The notes under the pieces: generated by a model
Told to the model about the DNA's origin: nothing
The model's database searches: none
Seen by the model: the letters and a program-made list of their open reading frames with translations, nothing else
Position numbers and translations under genes: made by a program
From: Euonymus europaeus
Taxonomy: Eukaryota; Streptophyta; Magnoliopsida; Celastrales; Celastraceae
DNA: 64,000 nucleotides
Assembly (NCBI GenBank): GCA_963580455.1
Contig: OY756962.1
Span: 15,642,001 to 15,706,000, forward strand
Reading direction: 5' to 3'
Shown here: piece by piece, positions 47,862-61,331 of the stretch
Position numbering within the stretch: position 1 is the stretch's first letter
Layout of the letters: each line of letters opens with the position of its first letter

Positions 47862-50108
47862 TTGAGCAACTTCGGACCATCAAAGTTGCTCGGTGTACAC
47901 TTTTTATTGTTATTCTATGTCAAATTTTATGAGTATAAGCTTCCAAGATTACTTCGATGCCAAAACACCAACTTTTTATCACAAATGGACAAAACCGTTA
48001 AAAGCTCCTCCATAGAGAGAGTTGAGCAACTTCGGACCAACAAAGTTGCTCGGGATATACTTTTTACTGTTCTTCTATGTCAAATTTTACGAGTATAAGC
48101 TTCCAAGATTAATTCGATGCCAAAACACCAACTTTTAATCACAAATGGACAAAAACCGTTAAAAGCTCCTACATAGAGAGAGTTGAGCAACTTCGGACCA
48201 ACAAAGTTGCTCGGGATACACTTTTTATTGTTCTTCTTTGTCAAATTTTACGAGTATAAGCTTCCTAGATTTTTTCGATGCTAAAACACCATCTTTCTAT
48301 GACAAATGGACAAAACCGTTAAAAGTCCCTCCACAGAGAGAGTTGAGAAACTTCGGACCATCAAAGTTGCTTGGTGTACGCTTTTTACTGTTCTTCTATG
48401 TCAAATTTTACGAGTATAAGCTTCCAAGATTATTTCGATGCCAAAACACCAACTTTTTATCACAAATGGACAAAAACCGTTAAAAGCTCCTACATAGAGA
48501 GAGTTGAGCAACTTCGGATCAACAAAGTTGCTCGGGATACACTTTTTATTGTTCTTCTTTGTCAAATTTTACGAGTATAAGCTTCCTAGATTATTTCGAT
48601 GCTAAAACACCATCTTTCTATGACAAATGGACAAAACCGTTAAAAGCCCCTCCATAGAGAGAGTTGAGAAACTTCGGACCATCAAAGTTGCTTGGTGTAC
48701 GCTTTTTATTGTTCTTCTATGTCAAATTTTACGAGTATAAGCTTCCAAGATAAATTCGATGCCAAAACACCAACTTTTAATCACAAATGGACAAAAACTG
48801 TTAAAAGCTCCTACATAGAGAGAGTTGAGCAACTTCGGACCAACAAAGTTGCTCGGGATACACTTTTTATTGTTCTTCTTTGTCAAATTTTACGAGTATA
48901 AGCTTCCTAGATTTTTTCGATGCTAAAACACCATCTTTCTATGACAAATGGACAAAACCGTTAAAAGTCCCTCCATAGAGAGAGTTGAGAAACTTCGGAC
49001 CATCAAAGTTACTTGGTGTACGGTTTTTATTGATCTTCTATGTCAAATTTTACGAGTATAAGTTTCCAAGATAAATTCGATGCCAAAACACCAACTTTTA
49101 ATCACAAATGGACAAAAACCGTTAAAAGCTCCTACATAGAGAGAGTTGAGCAACTTCGGACCAACAAAGTTGCTCGGGATACACTTTTTATTGTTCTTCT
49201 TTGTCAAATTTTACGAGTATAAGCTTCCTAGATTTTTTCGATGCTAAAACACCATCTTTCTATGACAAATGGACAAAACCGTTAAAAGTCCCTCCATAGA
49301 GAGAGTTGAGAAACTTCGGACCATCAAAGTTACTTGGTGTACGCTTTTTATTGTTCTTCTATGTCAAATTTTACGTGTATAAGTTTCCAAGATAAATTCG
49401 ATGCCAAAACACCAACTTTTAATCACAAATGGACAAAAACCGTTAAAAGCTCCTACATAGAGAGAGTTGAGCAACTTCGGACCAACAAAGTTGCTCGGGA
49501 TACACTTTTTATTGTTCTTCTTTGTCAAATTTTACGAGTATAAGCTTCCTAGATTTTTTCGATGCTAAAACACCATCTTTCTATGACAAATGGACAAAAC
49601 CGTTAAAAGTCCCTCCATAGAGAGAGTTGAGAAACTTCGGACCATCAAAGTTGCTTGGTGTACGCTTTTTACTGTTCTTCTATGTCAAATTTTACGAGTA
49701 TAAGCTTCCAAGATTATTTCGATGCCAAAACACCAACTTTTTATCACAAATGGACAAAAACCGTTAAAAGCTCCTACATAGAGAGAGTTGAGCAACTTCG
49801 GATCAACAAAGTTGCTCGGGATACACTTTTTATTGTTCTTCTTTGTCAAATTTTACGAGTATAAGCTTCCAAGATTATTTCGATGCCAAAACACCAACTT
49901 TTTATCACAAATGGACAAAAACCGTTAAACGCTCCTACATAGAGAGAGTTGAGCAACTTCGGAAAAACAAAGTTGCTCGGGATACACTTTTTATTGTTCT
50001 TCTTTGTCAAATTTTACGAGTATAAGCTTCCTAGATTTTTTCGATGCTAAAACACCATCTTTCTATGAAAAATGGACAAAACCGTTAAAAGCCCCTCCAT
50101 AGAGAGAG
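47862..50108 (+). repeat. 14-mer HOR, copy 2 (2247 bp)
   Basis: It repeats copy 1 almost base for base, including the rare GTACGGTTTTTATTGATC (near 49019), AAAAACTGTT (near 48794) and the A-to-A junction near 49866. It diverges at the end, where the monomer after about 50031 has GATGCTAAAACACC and TATGAAAAATGG in place of GATGGTAAAACAAC and TATGACAAATGG. Confidence 0.85.
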
Positions 50109-52995
50109 TTGAGCAACTTCGGACCATCAAAGTTGCTCGGTGTACACTTTTTATTGTTATTCTATGTCAAATTTTATGAGTATAAGCTTCCAAGATTACT
50201 TCGATGCCAAAACACCATCTTTTTATCACAAATGGACAAAACCGTTAAAAGCTCCTCCATAGAGAGAGTTGAGCAACTTCGGACCAACAAAGTTGCTCGG
50301 GATATACTTTTTATTGTTCTTCTATGTCAAATTTTACGAGTATAAGCTTCCAAGATTAATTCGATGCCAAAACACCAACTTTTAATCACAAATGGACAAA
50401 AACCGTTAAAAGCTCCTACATAGAGAGAGTTGAGCAACTTCGGACCAACAAAGTTGCTCGGGATACACTTTTTATTGTTCTTCTTTGTCAAATTTTACGA
50501 GTATAAGCTTCCTAGATTTTTTCGATGCTAAAACACCATCTTTCTATGACAAATGGACAAAACCGTTAAAAGTCCCTCCATAGAGAGAGTTGAGAAACTT
50601 CGGACCATCAAAGTTGCTTGGTGTACGCTTTTTATTGTTCTTCTATGTCAAATTTTACGAGTATAAGCTTCCAAGATTATTTCGATGCCAAAACACCAAC
50701 TTTTTATCACAAATGGACAAAAACCGTTAAACGCTCCTACATAGAGAGAGTTGAGCAACTTCGGACCAACAAAGTTGCTCGGGATACACTTTTTATTGTT
50801 CTTCTTTGTCAAATTTTACGAGTATAAGCTTCCTAGATTTTTTCGATGCTAAAACACCATCTTTCTATGACAAATGGACAAAACCGTTAAAAGTCCCTCC
50901 ATAGAGAGAGTTGAGAAACTTCGGACCATCAAAGTTGCTTGGTGTACGCTTTTTATTGTTCTTCTATGTCAAATTTTACGAGTATAAGCTTCCAAGATAA
51001 ATTCGATGCCAAAACACCAACTTTTAATCACAAATGGACAAAAACCGTTAAAAGCTCCTACATAGAGAGAGTTGAGCAACTTCGGACCAACAAAGTTGCT
51101 CGGGATACACTTTTTATTGTTCTTCTTTGTCAAATTTTACGAGTATAAGCTTCCTAGATTTTTTCGATGCTAAAACACCATCTTTCTATGACAAATGGAC
51201 AAAACCGTTAAAAGCCCCTCCATAGAGAGAGTTGAGAAACTTCGGACCATCAAAGTTGCTTGGTGTACGCTTTTTATTTTTATTCTATGTCAAATTTTAT
51301 GAGTATAAGCTTCCAAGATTACTTCGATGCCAAAACACCAACTTTTTATCACAAATGGACAAAACCGTTAAAAGCTCCTCCATAGAGAGAGTTGAGCAAC
51401 TTCGGACCAACAAAGTTGCTCGGGATATACTTTTTATTGTTCTTCTATGTCAAATTTTACGAGTATAAGCTTCCAAGATTAATTCGATGCCAAAACACCA
51501 ACTTTTAATCACAAATGGACAAAAACCGTTAAAAGCTCCTACATAGAGAGAGTTGAGCAACTTCAGACCAACAAAGTTGCTCGGGATACACTTTTTATTG
51601 TTCTTCTTTGTCAAATTTTACGAGTATAAGCTTCCTAGATTTTTTCGATGCTAAAACACCATCTTTCTATGACAAATGGACAAAACCGTTAAAAGTCCCT
51701 CCACAGAGAGAGTTGAGAAACTTCGGACCATCAAAGTTGCTTGGTGTACGCTTTTTACTGTTCTTCTATGTCAAATTTTACGAGTATAAGCTTCCAAATT
51801 ATTTCGATGCCAAAACACCAACTTTTTATCACAAATGGACAAAAACCGTTAAAAGCTCCTACATAGAGAGAGTTGAGCAACTTCGGATCAACAAAGTTGC
51901 TCGGGATACACTTTTTATTGTTCTTCTTTGTCAAATTTTACGAGTATAAGCTTCCAAGATTATTTCGATGCCAAAACACCAACTTTTTATCACAAATGGA
52001 CAAAAACCGTTAAACGCTCCTACATAGAGAGAGTTGAGCAACTTCGGAAAAACAAAGTTGCTCGGGATACACTTTTTATTGTTCTTCTTTGTCAAATTTT
52101 ACGAGTATAAGCTTCCTAGATTATTTCGATGGTAAAACAACATCTTTCTATGACAAATGGACAAAACCGTTAAAAGCCCCTCCATAGAGAGAGTTGAGCA
52201 ACTTCGGACCATCAAAGTTGCTCGGTGTACACTTTTTATTGTTATTCTATGTCAAATTTTATGAGTATAAGCTTCCAAGATTACTTCGATGCCAAAACAC
52301 CAACTTTTTATCACAAATGGACAAAACCGTTAAAAGCTCCTCCATAGAGAGAGTTGAGCAACTTCGGACCAACAAAGTTGCTCGAGATATACTTTTTATT
52401 GTTCTTCTATGTCAAATTTTACGAGTATAAGCTTCCAAGATTAATTCGATGCCAAAACACCAACTTTTAATCACAAATGGACAAAAACCGTTAAAAGCTC
52501 CTACATAGAGAGAGTTGAGCAACTTCGGACCAACAAAGTTGCTCGGGATACACTTTTTATTGTTCTTCTTTGTCAAATTTTACGAGTATAAGCTTCCTAG
52601 ATTTTTTCGATGCTAAAACACCATCTTTCTATGACAAATGGACAAAACCGTTAAAAGCCCCTCCATAGAGAGAGTTGAGAAACTTCGGACCATCAAAGTT
52701 ACTTGGTGTACGCTTTTTATTGTTCTTCTATGTCAAATTTTACGAGTATAAGTTTCCAAGATAAATTCGATGCCAAAACACCAACTTTTAATCACAAATG
52801 GACAAAAACCGTTAAAAGCTCCTACATAGAGAGAGTTGAGCAACTTCGGATCAACAAAGTTGCTCGGGATACACTTTTTATTGTTCTTCTTTGTCAAATT
52901 TTACGAGTATAAGCTTCCTAGATTATTTCGATGCTAAAACAACATCTTTCTATGACAAATGGACAAAACCGTTAAAAGCCCCTCCATAGAGAGAG
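50109..52995 (+). repeat. Right transition mosaic (18 monomers in three short units)
   Basis: Three L-led segments of 7, 6 and 5 monomers (50109, 51232, 52194) combine pieces of the 11-mer and 14-mer families. Private features are ACACCATCTTTTTATC near 50212, TTTTTATTTTTATTC near 51271 and a one-base loss in CTTCCAAATTATTTCG near 51791. CTCCACAGAGAG near 51701 and an A-to-A junction near 51950 link it to the 14-mers. This is the last D-free stretch. Confidence 0.78.
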
Positions 52996-55079
52996 TTGAG
53001 CAACTTCGCACCATCAAAGTTGCTCGGTGTACACTTTTTATTGTTATTCTATGTCAAATTTTATGAGTATAAGCTTCCAAGATTATTTCGATTCCAAATC
53101 ACCAACGTTCTATGCGAAATAGACAAAACCGTTAAAAGCTCCTCCATAGAGAGAGTTGAGCAACCTCAAACCATCAAAGTTGCTTGATGTAAACTTTTTA
53201 TTGTCCTTCTATGTCAAATTTTACGAGTATAAGCTTCCAAGATTACTTCGATGCCAAAACACCAACTTTTTATCACAAATGGACAAAACCGTTAAAAGCT
53301 CCTCCATAGAGAGAGTTGAGCAAGTTCGGACCAACAAAGTTGCTCGGGACACACTTTTTATTGTTCTTCTTTGTCAAATTTTACGAGTATAAGCTTCCTA
53401 GATTTTTTCGATGATAAAACACCATCTTTCTATGACAAATGGACAAAACCGTTAAAAGTCCCTCCATAGAGAGAGTTGAGAAACTTCGGACCATCAAAGT
53501 TGCTTGGTGTACGCTTTTTATTGTTCTTCTATGTCAAATTTTACGAGTATAAGCTTCCAAGATTAATTCGATGCCAAAACACCAACTTTTAATCACAAAT
53601 CGACAAAAACCGTTAAAAGCTCCTACATAGAGAGAGTTGAGCAACTTCGGACCAACGAAGTTGCTCGGGATACACTTTTTATTGTTCTTCTTTGTCAAAT
53701 TTTACGAGTATAAGCTTCCTAGATTTTTTCGATGCTAAAACACCATATTTCTATGACAAATGGACAAAACCGTTAAAAGTCCCTCCATAGAGAGAGTTGA
53801 GAAACTTCGGACCATCAAAGTTGCTTGGTGTACGCTTTTTATTGTTCTTCTATGTCAAATTTTACTAGTATAAGCTTCCAAGATTATTTCGATGCCAAAA
53901 CACCAACTTTTTATCACAAATGGACAAAAACCGTTAAAAGCTCCTACATAGAGAGAGTTGAGCAACTTCGGACCAACAAAGTTGCTCGGGATACACTTTT
54001 TATTGTTCTTCTTTGTCAATTTTTACGAGTATATGCTTCCTAGATTATTTCGATGCTAAAACACCATCTTTCTATGATAAATGGACAAAACCGTTAAAAG
54101 CCCCTCCATAGAGAGAGTTGAGCAACATCGGACCATCAAAGTTGCTCGGTGTACCCTTTTTATTGTTATTCTATGTCAAATTTTATGAGTTTAAGCTTCC
54201 AAGATTATTTCGATTCCAAATCACCAACGTTCTATGCGAAATAGACAAAACCGTTAAAAGCTCCTCCATAGAGAGAGTTGAGCAACTTCGGACCAACAAA
54301 GTTGCTCGGGATACACTTTTTATTGTTCTTCTTTGTCAAATTTTACGAGTATAAGCTTCCTAGATTTTTTCGATGCTAAAACACCATCTTTCTATGACAA
54401 ATGGACAAAACCGTTAAAAGTCCCTCCATAGAGAGAGTTGAGAAACTTCAGACCATCAAAGTTGCTTGGTGTACGCTTTTTATTGTTCTTCTATGTCAAA
54501 TTTTACGAGTATAAGCTTCCAAGATTATTTCGATGCCAAAACACCAACTTTTTATCACAAATGGACAAAAACCGTTAAACGCTCCTACATAGAGAGAGTT
54601 GAGCAACTTCGGACCAACAAAGTTGCTCGGGATACACTTTTTATTGTTCATCTTTGTCAAATTTTACGAGTATAAGCTTCCTAGATTTTTTCGATGCTAA
54701 AACACCATCTTTCTATGACAAATGGACAAAACCGTTAAAAGCCCCTCCATAGAGAGAGTTGAGAAACTTCGGACCATCAAAGTTGCTTGGTGTACGCTTT
54801 TTACTGTTCTTCTATGTCAAATTTTACGAGTATAAGCTTCCAAGATTATTTCGATGCCAAAACACCAACTTTTCATCACAAATGGACAAAAACCGTTAAA
54901 AGCTCCTACATAGAGAGAGTTGAGCAACTTCGGATCAACAAAGTTGCTCGGGATACACTTTTTATTGTTCTTCTTTGTCAAATTTTACGAGTATAAGCTT
55001 CCTAGATTATTTCGATGCTAAAACAACATCTTTCTATGACAAATGGACAAAACCGTTAAAAGCCCCTCCATAGAGAGAG
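52996..55079 (+). repeat. 13-mer HOR, copy 1 (2084 bp), chimeric
   Basis: Shares its first two-thirds with copy 2, including CTTCGCACC, GATGATAAAACACC near 53411, AAATCGACAAAAACC near 53597, CAACGAAGTTGC near 53654 and TTACTAGTATAAG near 53864. From about 54285 it lacks the AAGTTTCTTGATG segment and carries core-like dimers instead, with TTTTTACTGTTC near 54798 and CGGATCAACA near 54931, while keeping the same length. This looks like gene conversion or an exchange between families. Confidence 0.83.
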
Positions 55080-57163
55080 TTGAGCAACTTCGCACCATCA
55101 AAGTTGCTCGGTGTACACTTTTTATTGTTATTCTATGTCAAATTTTATGAGTATAAGCTTCCAAGATTATTTCGATTCCAAATCACCAACGTTCTATGCG
55201 AAATAGACAAAACCGTTAAAAGCTCCTCCATAGAGAGAGTTGAGCAACCTCAAACCATCAAAGTTGCTTGATGTAAACTTTTTATTGTCCTTCTATGTCA
55301 AATTTTACGAGTATAAGCTTCCAAGATTACTTCGATGCCAAAACACCAACTTTTTATCACAAATGGACAAAACCGTTAAAAGCTCCTCCATAGAGAGAGT
55401 TGAGCAAGTTCGGACCAACAAAGTTGCTCGGGACACACTTTTTATTGTTCTTCTTTGTCAAATTTTACGAGTATAAGCTTCCTAGATTTTTTCGATGATA
55501 AAACACCATCTTTCTATGACAAATGGACAAAACCGTTAAAAGTCCCTCCATAGAGAGAGTTGAGAAACTTCGGACCATCAAAGTTGCTTGGTGTACGCTT
55601 TTTATTGTTCTTCTATGTCAAATTTTACGAGTATAAGCTTCCAAGATTAATTCGATGCCAAAACACCAACTTTTAATCACAAATCGACAAAAACCGTTAA
55701 AAGCTCCTACATAGAGAGAGTTGAGCAACTTCGGACCAACGAAGTTGCTCGGGATACACTTTTTATTGTTCTTCTTTGTCAAATTTTACGAGTATAAGCT
55801 TCCTAGATTTTTTCGATGCTAAAACACCATATTTCTATGACAAATGGACAAAACCGTTAAAAGTCCCTCCATAGAGAGAGTTGAGAAACTTCGGACCATC
55901 AAAGTTGCTTGGTGTACGCTTTTTATTGTTCTTCTATGTCAAATTTTACTAGTATAAGCTTCCAAGATTATTTCGATGCCAAAACACCAACTTTTTATCA
56001 CAAATGGACAAAAACCGTTAAAAGCTCCTACATAGAGAGAGTTGAGCAACTTCGGACCAACAAAGTTGCTCGGGATACACTTTTTATTGTTCTTCTTTGT
56101 CAATTTTTACGAGTATATGCTTCCTAGATTATTTCGATGCTAAAACACCATCTTTCTATGACAAATGGACAAAACCGTTAAAAGCCCCTCCATAGAGAGA
56201 GTTGAGCAACATCGGACCATCAAAGTTGCTCGGTGTACCCTTTTTATTGTTATTCTATGTCAAATTTTATGAGTTTAAGCTTCCAAGATTATTTCGATTC
56301 CAAATCACCAACGTTCTATGCGAAATAGACAAAACCGTTAAAAGCTCCTCCATAGAGAGAGTTGAGCAACTTCGAACCATCAAAGTTTCTTGATGTACAC
56401 TTTTTATTGTCTTTCTATGTCAAATTTTACGAGTATAAGCTTCCTAGATTTTTTCGATGCTAAAACACCATCTTTCTATGACAAATGGACAAAACCGTTA
56501 AAAGTCCTTCCATAGAGAGAGTTGAGAAACTTCGGAACATCAAAGTTGCTTGGTGTACGCTTTTTATTGTTCTTCTATGTCAAATTTTACGAGTATAAGC
56601 TTCCAAGATAAATTCGATGCCAAAACACCAACTTTTAATCACAAATGGACAAAAACCGTTAAAAGCTCCTACATAGAGAGAGTTGAGCAACTTCCGACCA
56701 ACAAAGTTGCTCGGGATACACTTTTTATTGTTCTTCTTTGTCAAATTTTACGAGTATAAGCTTCCTAGATTTTTTCGATGCTAAAACACCATCTTTCTAT
56801 GACAAATGGACAAAACCGTTAAAAGTCCCTCCATAGAGAGAGTTGAGAAACTTCGGACCATCAAAGTTGCTTGGTGTACGCTTTTTTTTGTTCTTCTATG
56901 TCAAATTTTACGAGTATAAGCTTCCAAGATTATTTCGATGCCAAAACACCAACTTTTTATCACAAATGGACAAAAACCGTTAAACGCTCCTACATAGAGA
57001 GAGTTGAGCAACTTCGGACCAACAAAGTTGCTCGGGATACACTTTTTATTGTTCTTCTTTGTCAAATTTTACGAGTATAAGCTTCCTAGATTATTTCGAT
57101 GCTAAAACACCATCTTTCTATGACAAATGGACAAAACCGTTAAAAGCCCCTCCATAGAGAGAG
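55080..57163 (+). repeat. 13-mer HOR, copy 2 (2084 bp)
   Basis: Contains two D monomers (near 55175 and 56300), GATGATAAAACACC, CAACGAAGTTGC, GTCAATTTTTACGAGTATATG near 56100, AAGTTTCTTGATG near 56384 and a T8 tract near 56883. The start is CTTCGCACC as in copy 1. CGGAACATC near 56533 is private. Confidence 0.88.
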
Positions 57164-59247
57164 TTGAGCAACTTCGGACCATCAAAGTTGCTCGGTGTAC
57201 ACTTTTTATTGTTATTCTATGTCAAATTTTATGAGTATAAGCTTCCAAGATTATTTCGATTCCAAATCACCAACGTTCTATGCGAAATAGACAAAACCGT
57301 TAAAAGCTCCTCCATAGAGAGAGTTGAGCAACCTCAAACCATCAAAGTTGCTTGATGTAAACTTTTTATTGTCCTTCTATGTCAAATTTTACGAGTATAA
57401 GCTTCCAAGATTACTTCGATGCCAAAACACCAACTTTTTATCACAAATGGACAAAACCGTTAAAAGCTCCTCCATAGAGAGAGTTGAGCAAGTTCGGACC
57501 AACAAAGTTGCTCGGGACACACTTTTTATTGTTCTTCTTTGTCAAATTTTACGAGTATAAGCTTCCTAGATTTTTTCGATGATAAAACACCATCTTTCTA
57601 TGACAAATGGACAAAACCGTTAAAAGTCCCTCCATAGAGAGAGTGGAGAAACTTCGGACCATCAAAGTTGCTTGGTGTACGCTTTTTATTGTTCTTCTAT
57701 GTCAAATTTTACGAGTATAAGCTTCCAAGATTAATTCGATGCCAAAACACCAACTTTTAATCACAAATCGACAAAAACCGTTAAAAGCTCCTACATAGAG
57801 AGAGTTGAGCAACTTCGGACCAACGAAGTTGCTCGGGATACACTTTTTATTGTTCTTCTTTGTCAAATTTTACGAGTATAAGCTTCCTTGATTTTTTCGA
57901 TGCTAAAACACCATATTTCTATGACAAATGGACAAAACCGTTAAAAGTCCCTCCATAGAGAGAGTTGAGAAACTTCGGACCATCAAAGTTGCTTGGTGTA
58001 CGCTTTTTATTGTTCTTCTATGTCAAATTTTACTAGTATAAGCTTCCAAGATTATTTCGATGCCAAAACACCAACTTTTTATCACAAATGGACAAAAACC
58101 GTTAAAAGCTCCTACATAGAGAGAGTTGAGCAACTTCGGACCAACAAAGTTGCTCGGGATACACTTTTTATTGTTCTTCTTTGTCAATTTTTACGAGTAT
58201 ATGCTTCCTAGATTATTTCGATGCTAAAACACCATCTTTCTATGACAAATGGACAAAACCGTTAAAAGCCCCTCCATAGAGAGAGTTGAGCAACATCGGA
58301 CCATCAAAGTTGCTCGGTGTACCCTTTTTATTGTTATTCTATGTCAAATTTTATGAGTTTAAGCTTCCAAGATTATTTCGATTCCAAATCACCAACGTTC
58401 TATGCGAAATAGACAAAACCGTTAAAAGCTCCTCCATAGAGAGAGTTGAGCAACTTCGAACCATCAAAGTTTCTTGATGTACACTTTTTATTGTCTTTCT
58501 ATGTCAAATTTTACGAGTATAAGCTTCCTAGATTTTTTCGATGCTAAAACACCATCTTTCTATGACAAATGGACAAAACCGTTAAAAGTCCTTCCATAGA
58601 GAGAGTTGAGAAACTTCGGACCATCAAAGTTGCTTGGTGTACGCTTTTTATTGTTCTTCTATGTCAAATTTTACGAGTATAAGCTTCCAAGATAAATTCG
58701 ATGCCAAAACACCAACTTTTAATCACAAATGGACAAAAACCGTTAAAAGCTCCTACATAGAGAGAGTTGAGCAACTTCCGACCAACAAAGTTGCTCGGGA
58801 TACACTTTTTATTGTTCTTCTTTGTCAAATTTTACGAGTATAAGCTTCCTAGATTTTTTCGATGCTAAAACACCATCTTTCTATGACAAATGGACAAAAC
58901 CGTTAAAAGTCCCTCCATAGAGAGAGTTGAGAAACTTCGGACCATCAAAGTTGCTTGGTGTACGCTTTTTTTTGTTCTTCTATGTCAAATTTTACGAGTA
59001 TAAGCTTCCAAGATTATTTCGATGCCAAAACACCAACTTTTTATCACAAATGGACAAAAACCGTTAAACGCTCCTACATAGAGAGAGTTGAGCAACTTCG
59101 GACCAACAAAGTTGCTCGGGATACACTTTTTATTGTTCTTCTTTGTCAAATTTTACGAGTATAAGCTTCCTAGATTATTTCGATGCTAAAACACCATCTT
59201 TCTATGACAAATGGACAAAACCGTTAAAAGCCCCTCCATAGAGAGAG
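57164..59247 (+). repeat. 13-mer HOR, copy 3 (2084 bp)
   Basis: Same order as copy 2, but it starts with CTTCGGACC. It keeps GATGATAAAACACC (near 57579) and CAACGAAGTTGC (near 57822), and has private GAGTGGAGAAAC near 57642 and CTTCCTTGATT near 57885. It is intermediate between copies 1-2 and copies 4-5. Confidence 0.88.
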
Positions 59248-61331
59248 TTGAGCAACTTCGGACCATCAAAGTTGCTCGGTGTACACTTTTTATTGTTATT
59301 CTATGTCAAATTTTATGAGTATAAGCTTCCAAGATTATTTCGATTCCAAATCACCAACGTTCTATGCGAAATAGACAAAACCGTTAAAAGCTCCTCCATA
59401 GAGAGAGTTGAGCAACCTCAAACCATCAAAGTTGCTTGATGTAAACTTTTTATTGTCCTTCTATGTCAAATTTTACGAGTATAAGCTTCCAAGATTACTT
59501 CGATGCCAAAACACCAACTTTTTATCACAAATGGACAAAACCGTTAAAAGCTCCTCCATAGAGGGAGTTGAGCAAGTTCGGACCAACAAAGTTGCTCGGG
59601 ACACACTTTTTATTGTTCTTCTTTGTCAAATTTTACGAGTATAAGCTTCCTAGATTTTTTCGATGCTAAAACACCATCTTTCTATGACAAATGGACAAAA
59701 CCGTTAAAAGTCCCTCCATAGAGAGAGTCGAGAAACTTCGGACCATCAAAGTTGCTTGGTGTACGCTTTTTATTGTTCTTCTATGTCAAATTTTACGAGT
59801 ATAAGCTTCCAAGATTAATTCGATGCCAAAACACCAACTTTTAATCACAAATCGACAAAAACCGTTAAAAGCTCCTACATAGAGAGAGTTGAGCAACTTC
59901 GGACCAACAAAGTTGCTCGGGATACACTTTTTATTGTTCTTCTTTGTCAAATTTTACGAGTATAAGCTTCCTAGATTTTTTCGATGCTAAAACACCATAT
60001 TTCTATGACAAATGGACAAAACCGTTAAAAGTCCCTCCATAGAGAGAGTTGAGAAACTTCGGACCATCAAAGTTGCTTGGTGTACGCTTTTTATTGTTCT
60101 TCTATGTCAAATTTTACTAGTATAAGCTTCCAAGATTATTTCGATGCCAAAACACCAACTTTTTATCACAAATGGACAAAAACCGTTAAAAGCTCCTACA
60201 TAGAGAGAGTTGAGCAACTTCGGACCAACAAAGTTGCTCGGGATACACTTTTTATTGTTCTTCTTTGTCAATTTTTACGAGTATATGCTTCCTAGATTAT
60301 TTCGATGCTAAAACACCATCTTTCTATGACAAATGGACAAAACCGTTAAAAGCCCCTCCATAGAGAGAGTTGAGCAACATCGGACCATCAAAGTTGCTCG
60401 GTGTACCCTTTTTATTGTTATTCTATGTCAAATTTTATGAGTTTAAGCTTCCAAGATTATTTCGATTCCAAATCACCAACGTTCTATGCGAAATAGACAA
60501 AACCGTTAAAAGCTCCTCCATAGAGAGAGTTGAGCAACTTCGAACCATCAATGTTTCTTGATGTACACTTTTTATTGTCTTTCTATGTCAAATTTTACGA
60601 GTATAAGCTTCCTAGATTTTTTCGATGCTAAAACACCATCTTTCTATGACAAATGGACAAAACCGTTAAAAGTCCTTCCATAGAGAGAGTTGAGAAACTT
60701 CGGACCATCAAAGTTGCTTGGTGTACGCTTTTTATTGTTCTTCTATGTCAAATTTTACGAGTATAAGCTTCCAAGATAAATTCGATGCCAAAACACCAAC
60801 TTTTAATCACAAATGGACAAAAACCGTTAAAAGCTCCTACATAGAGAGAGTTGAGCAACTTCCGACCAACAAAGTTGCTCGGGATACACTTTTTATTGTT
60901 CTTCTTTGTCAAATTTTACGAGTATAAGCTTCCTAGATTTTTTCGATGCTAAAACACCATCTTTCTATGACAAATGGACAAAACCGTTAAAAGTCCCTCC
61001 ATAGAGAGAGTTGAGAAACTTCGGACCATCAAAGTTGCTTGGTGTACGCTTTTTTTTGTTCTTCTATGTCAAATTTTACGAGTATAAGCTTCCAAGATTA
61101 TTTCGATGCCAAAACACCAACTTTTTATCACAAATGGACAAAAACCGTTAAACGCTCCTACATAGAGAGAGTTGAGCAACTTCGGACCAACAAAGTTGCT
61201 CGGGATACACTTTTTATTGTTCTTCTTTGTCAAATTTTACGAGTATAAGCTTCCTAGATTATTTCGATGCTAAAACACCATCTTTCTATGACAAATGGAC
61301 AAAACCGTTAAAAGCCCCTCCATAGAGAGAG
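59248..61331 (+). repeat. 13-mer HOR, copy 4 (2084 bp)
   Basis: Has GATGCTAAAACACC and CAACAAAGTTGC at the positions where copies 1-3 carry variants, and GAGTCGAGAAAC near 59726, shared only with copy 5. Private changes are ATAGAGGGAGTTG near 59559 and CATCAATGTTTC near 60545. Confidence 0.88.

Noticed and set aside
51608..51949. Open frame of 113 codons
   Set aside because: It arises from a one-base loss near 51791 that joins two repeat frames. Equivalent positions at 45991 and 48238 lack it.
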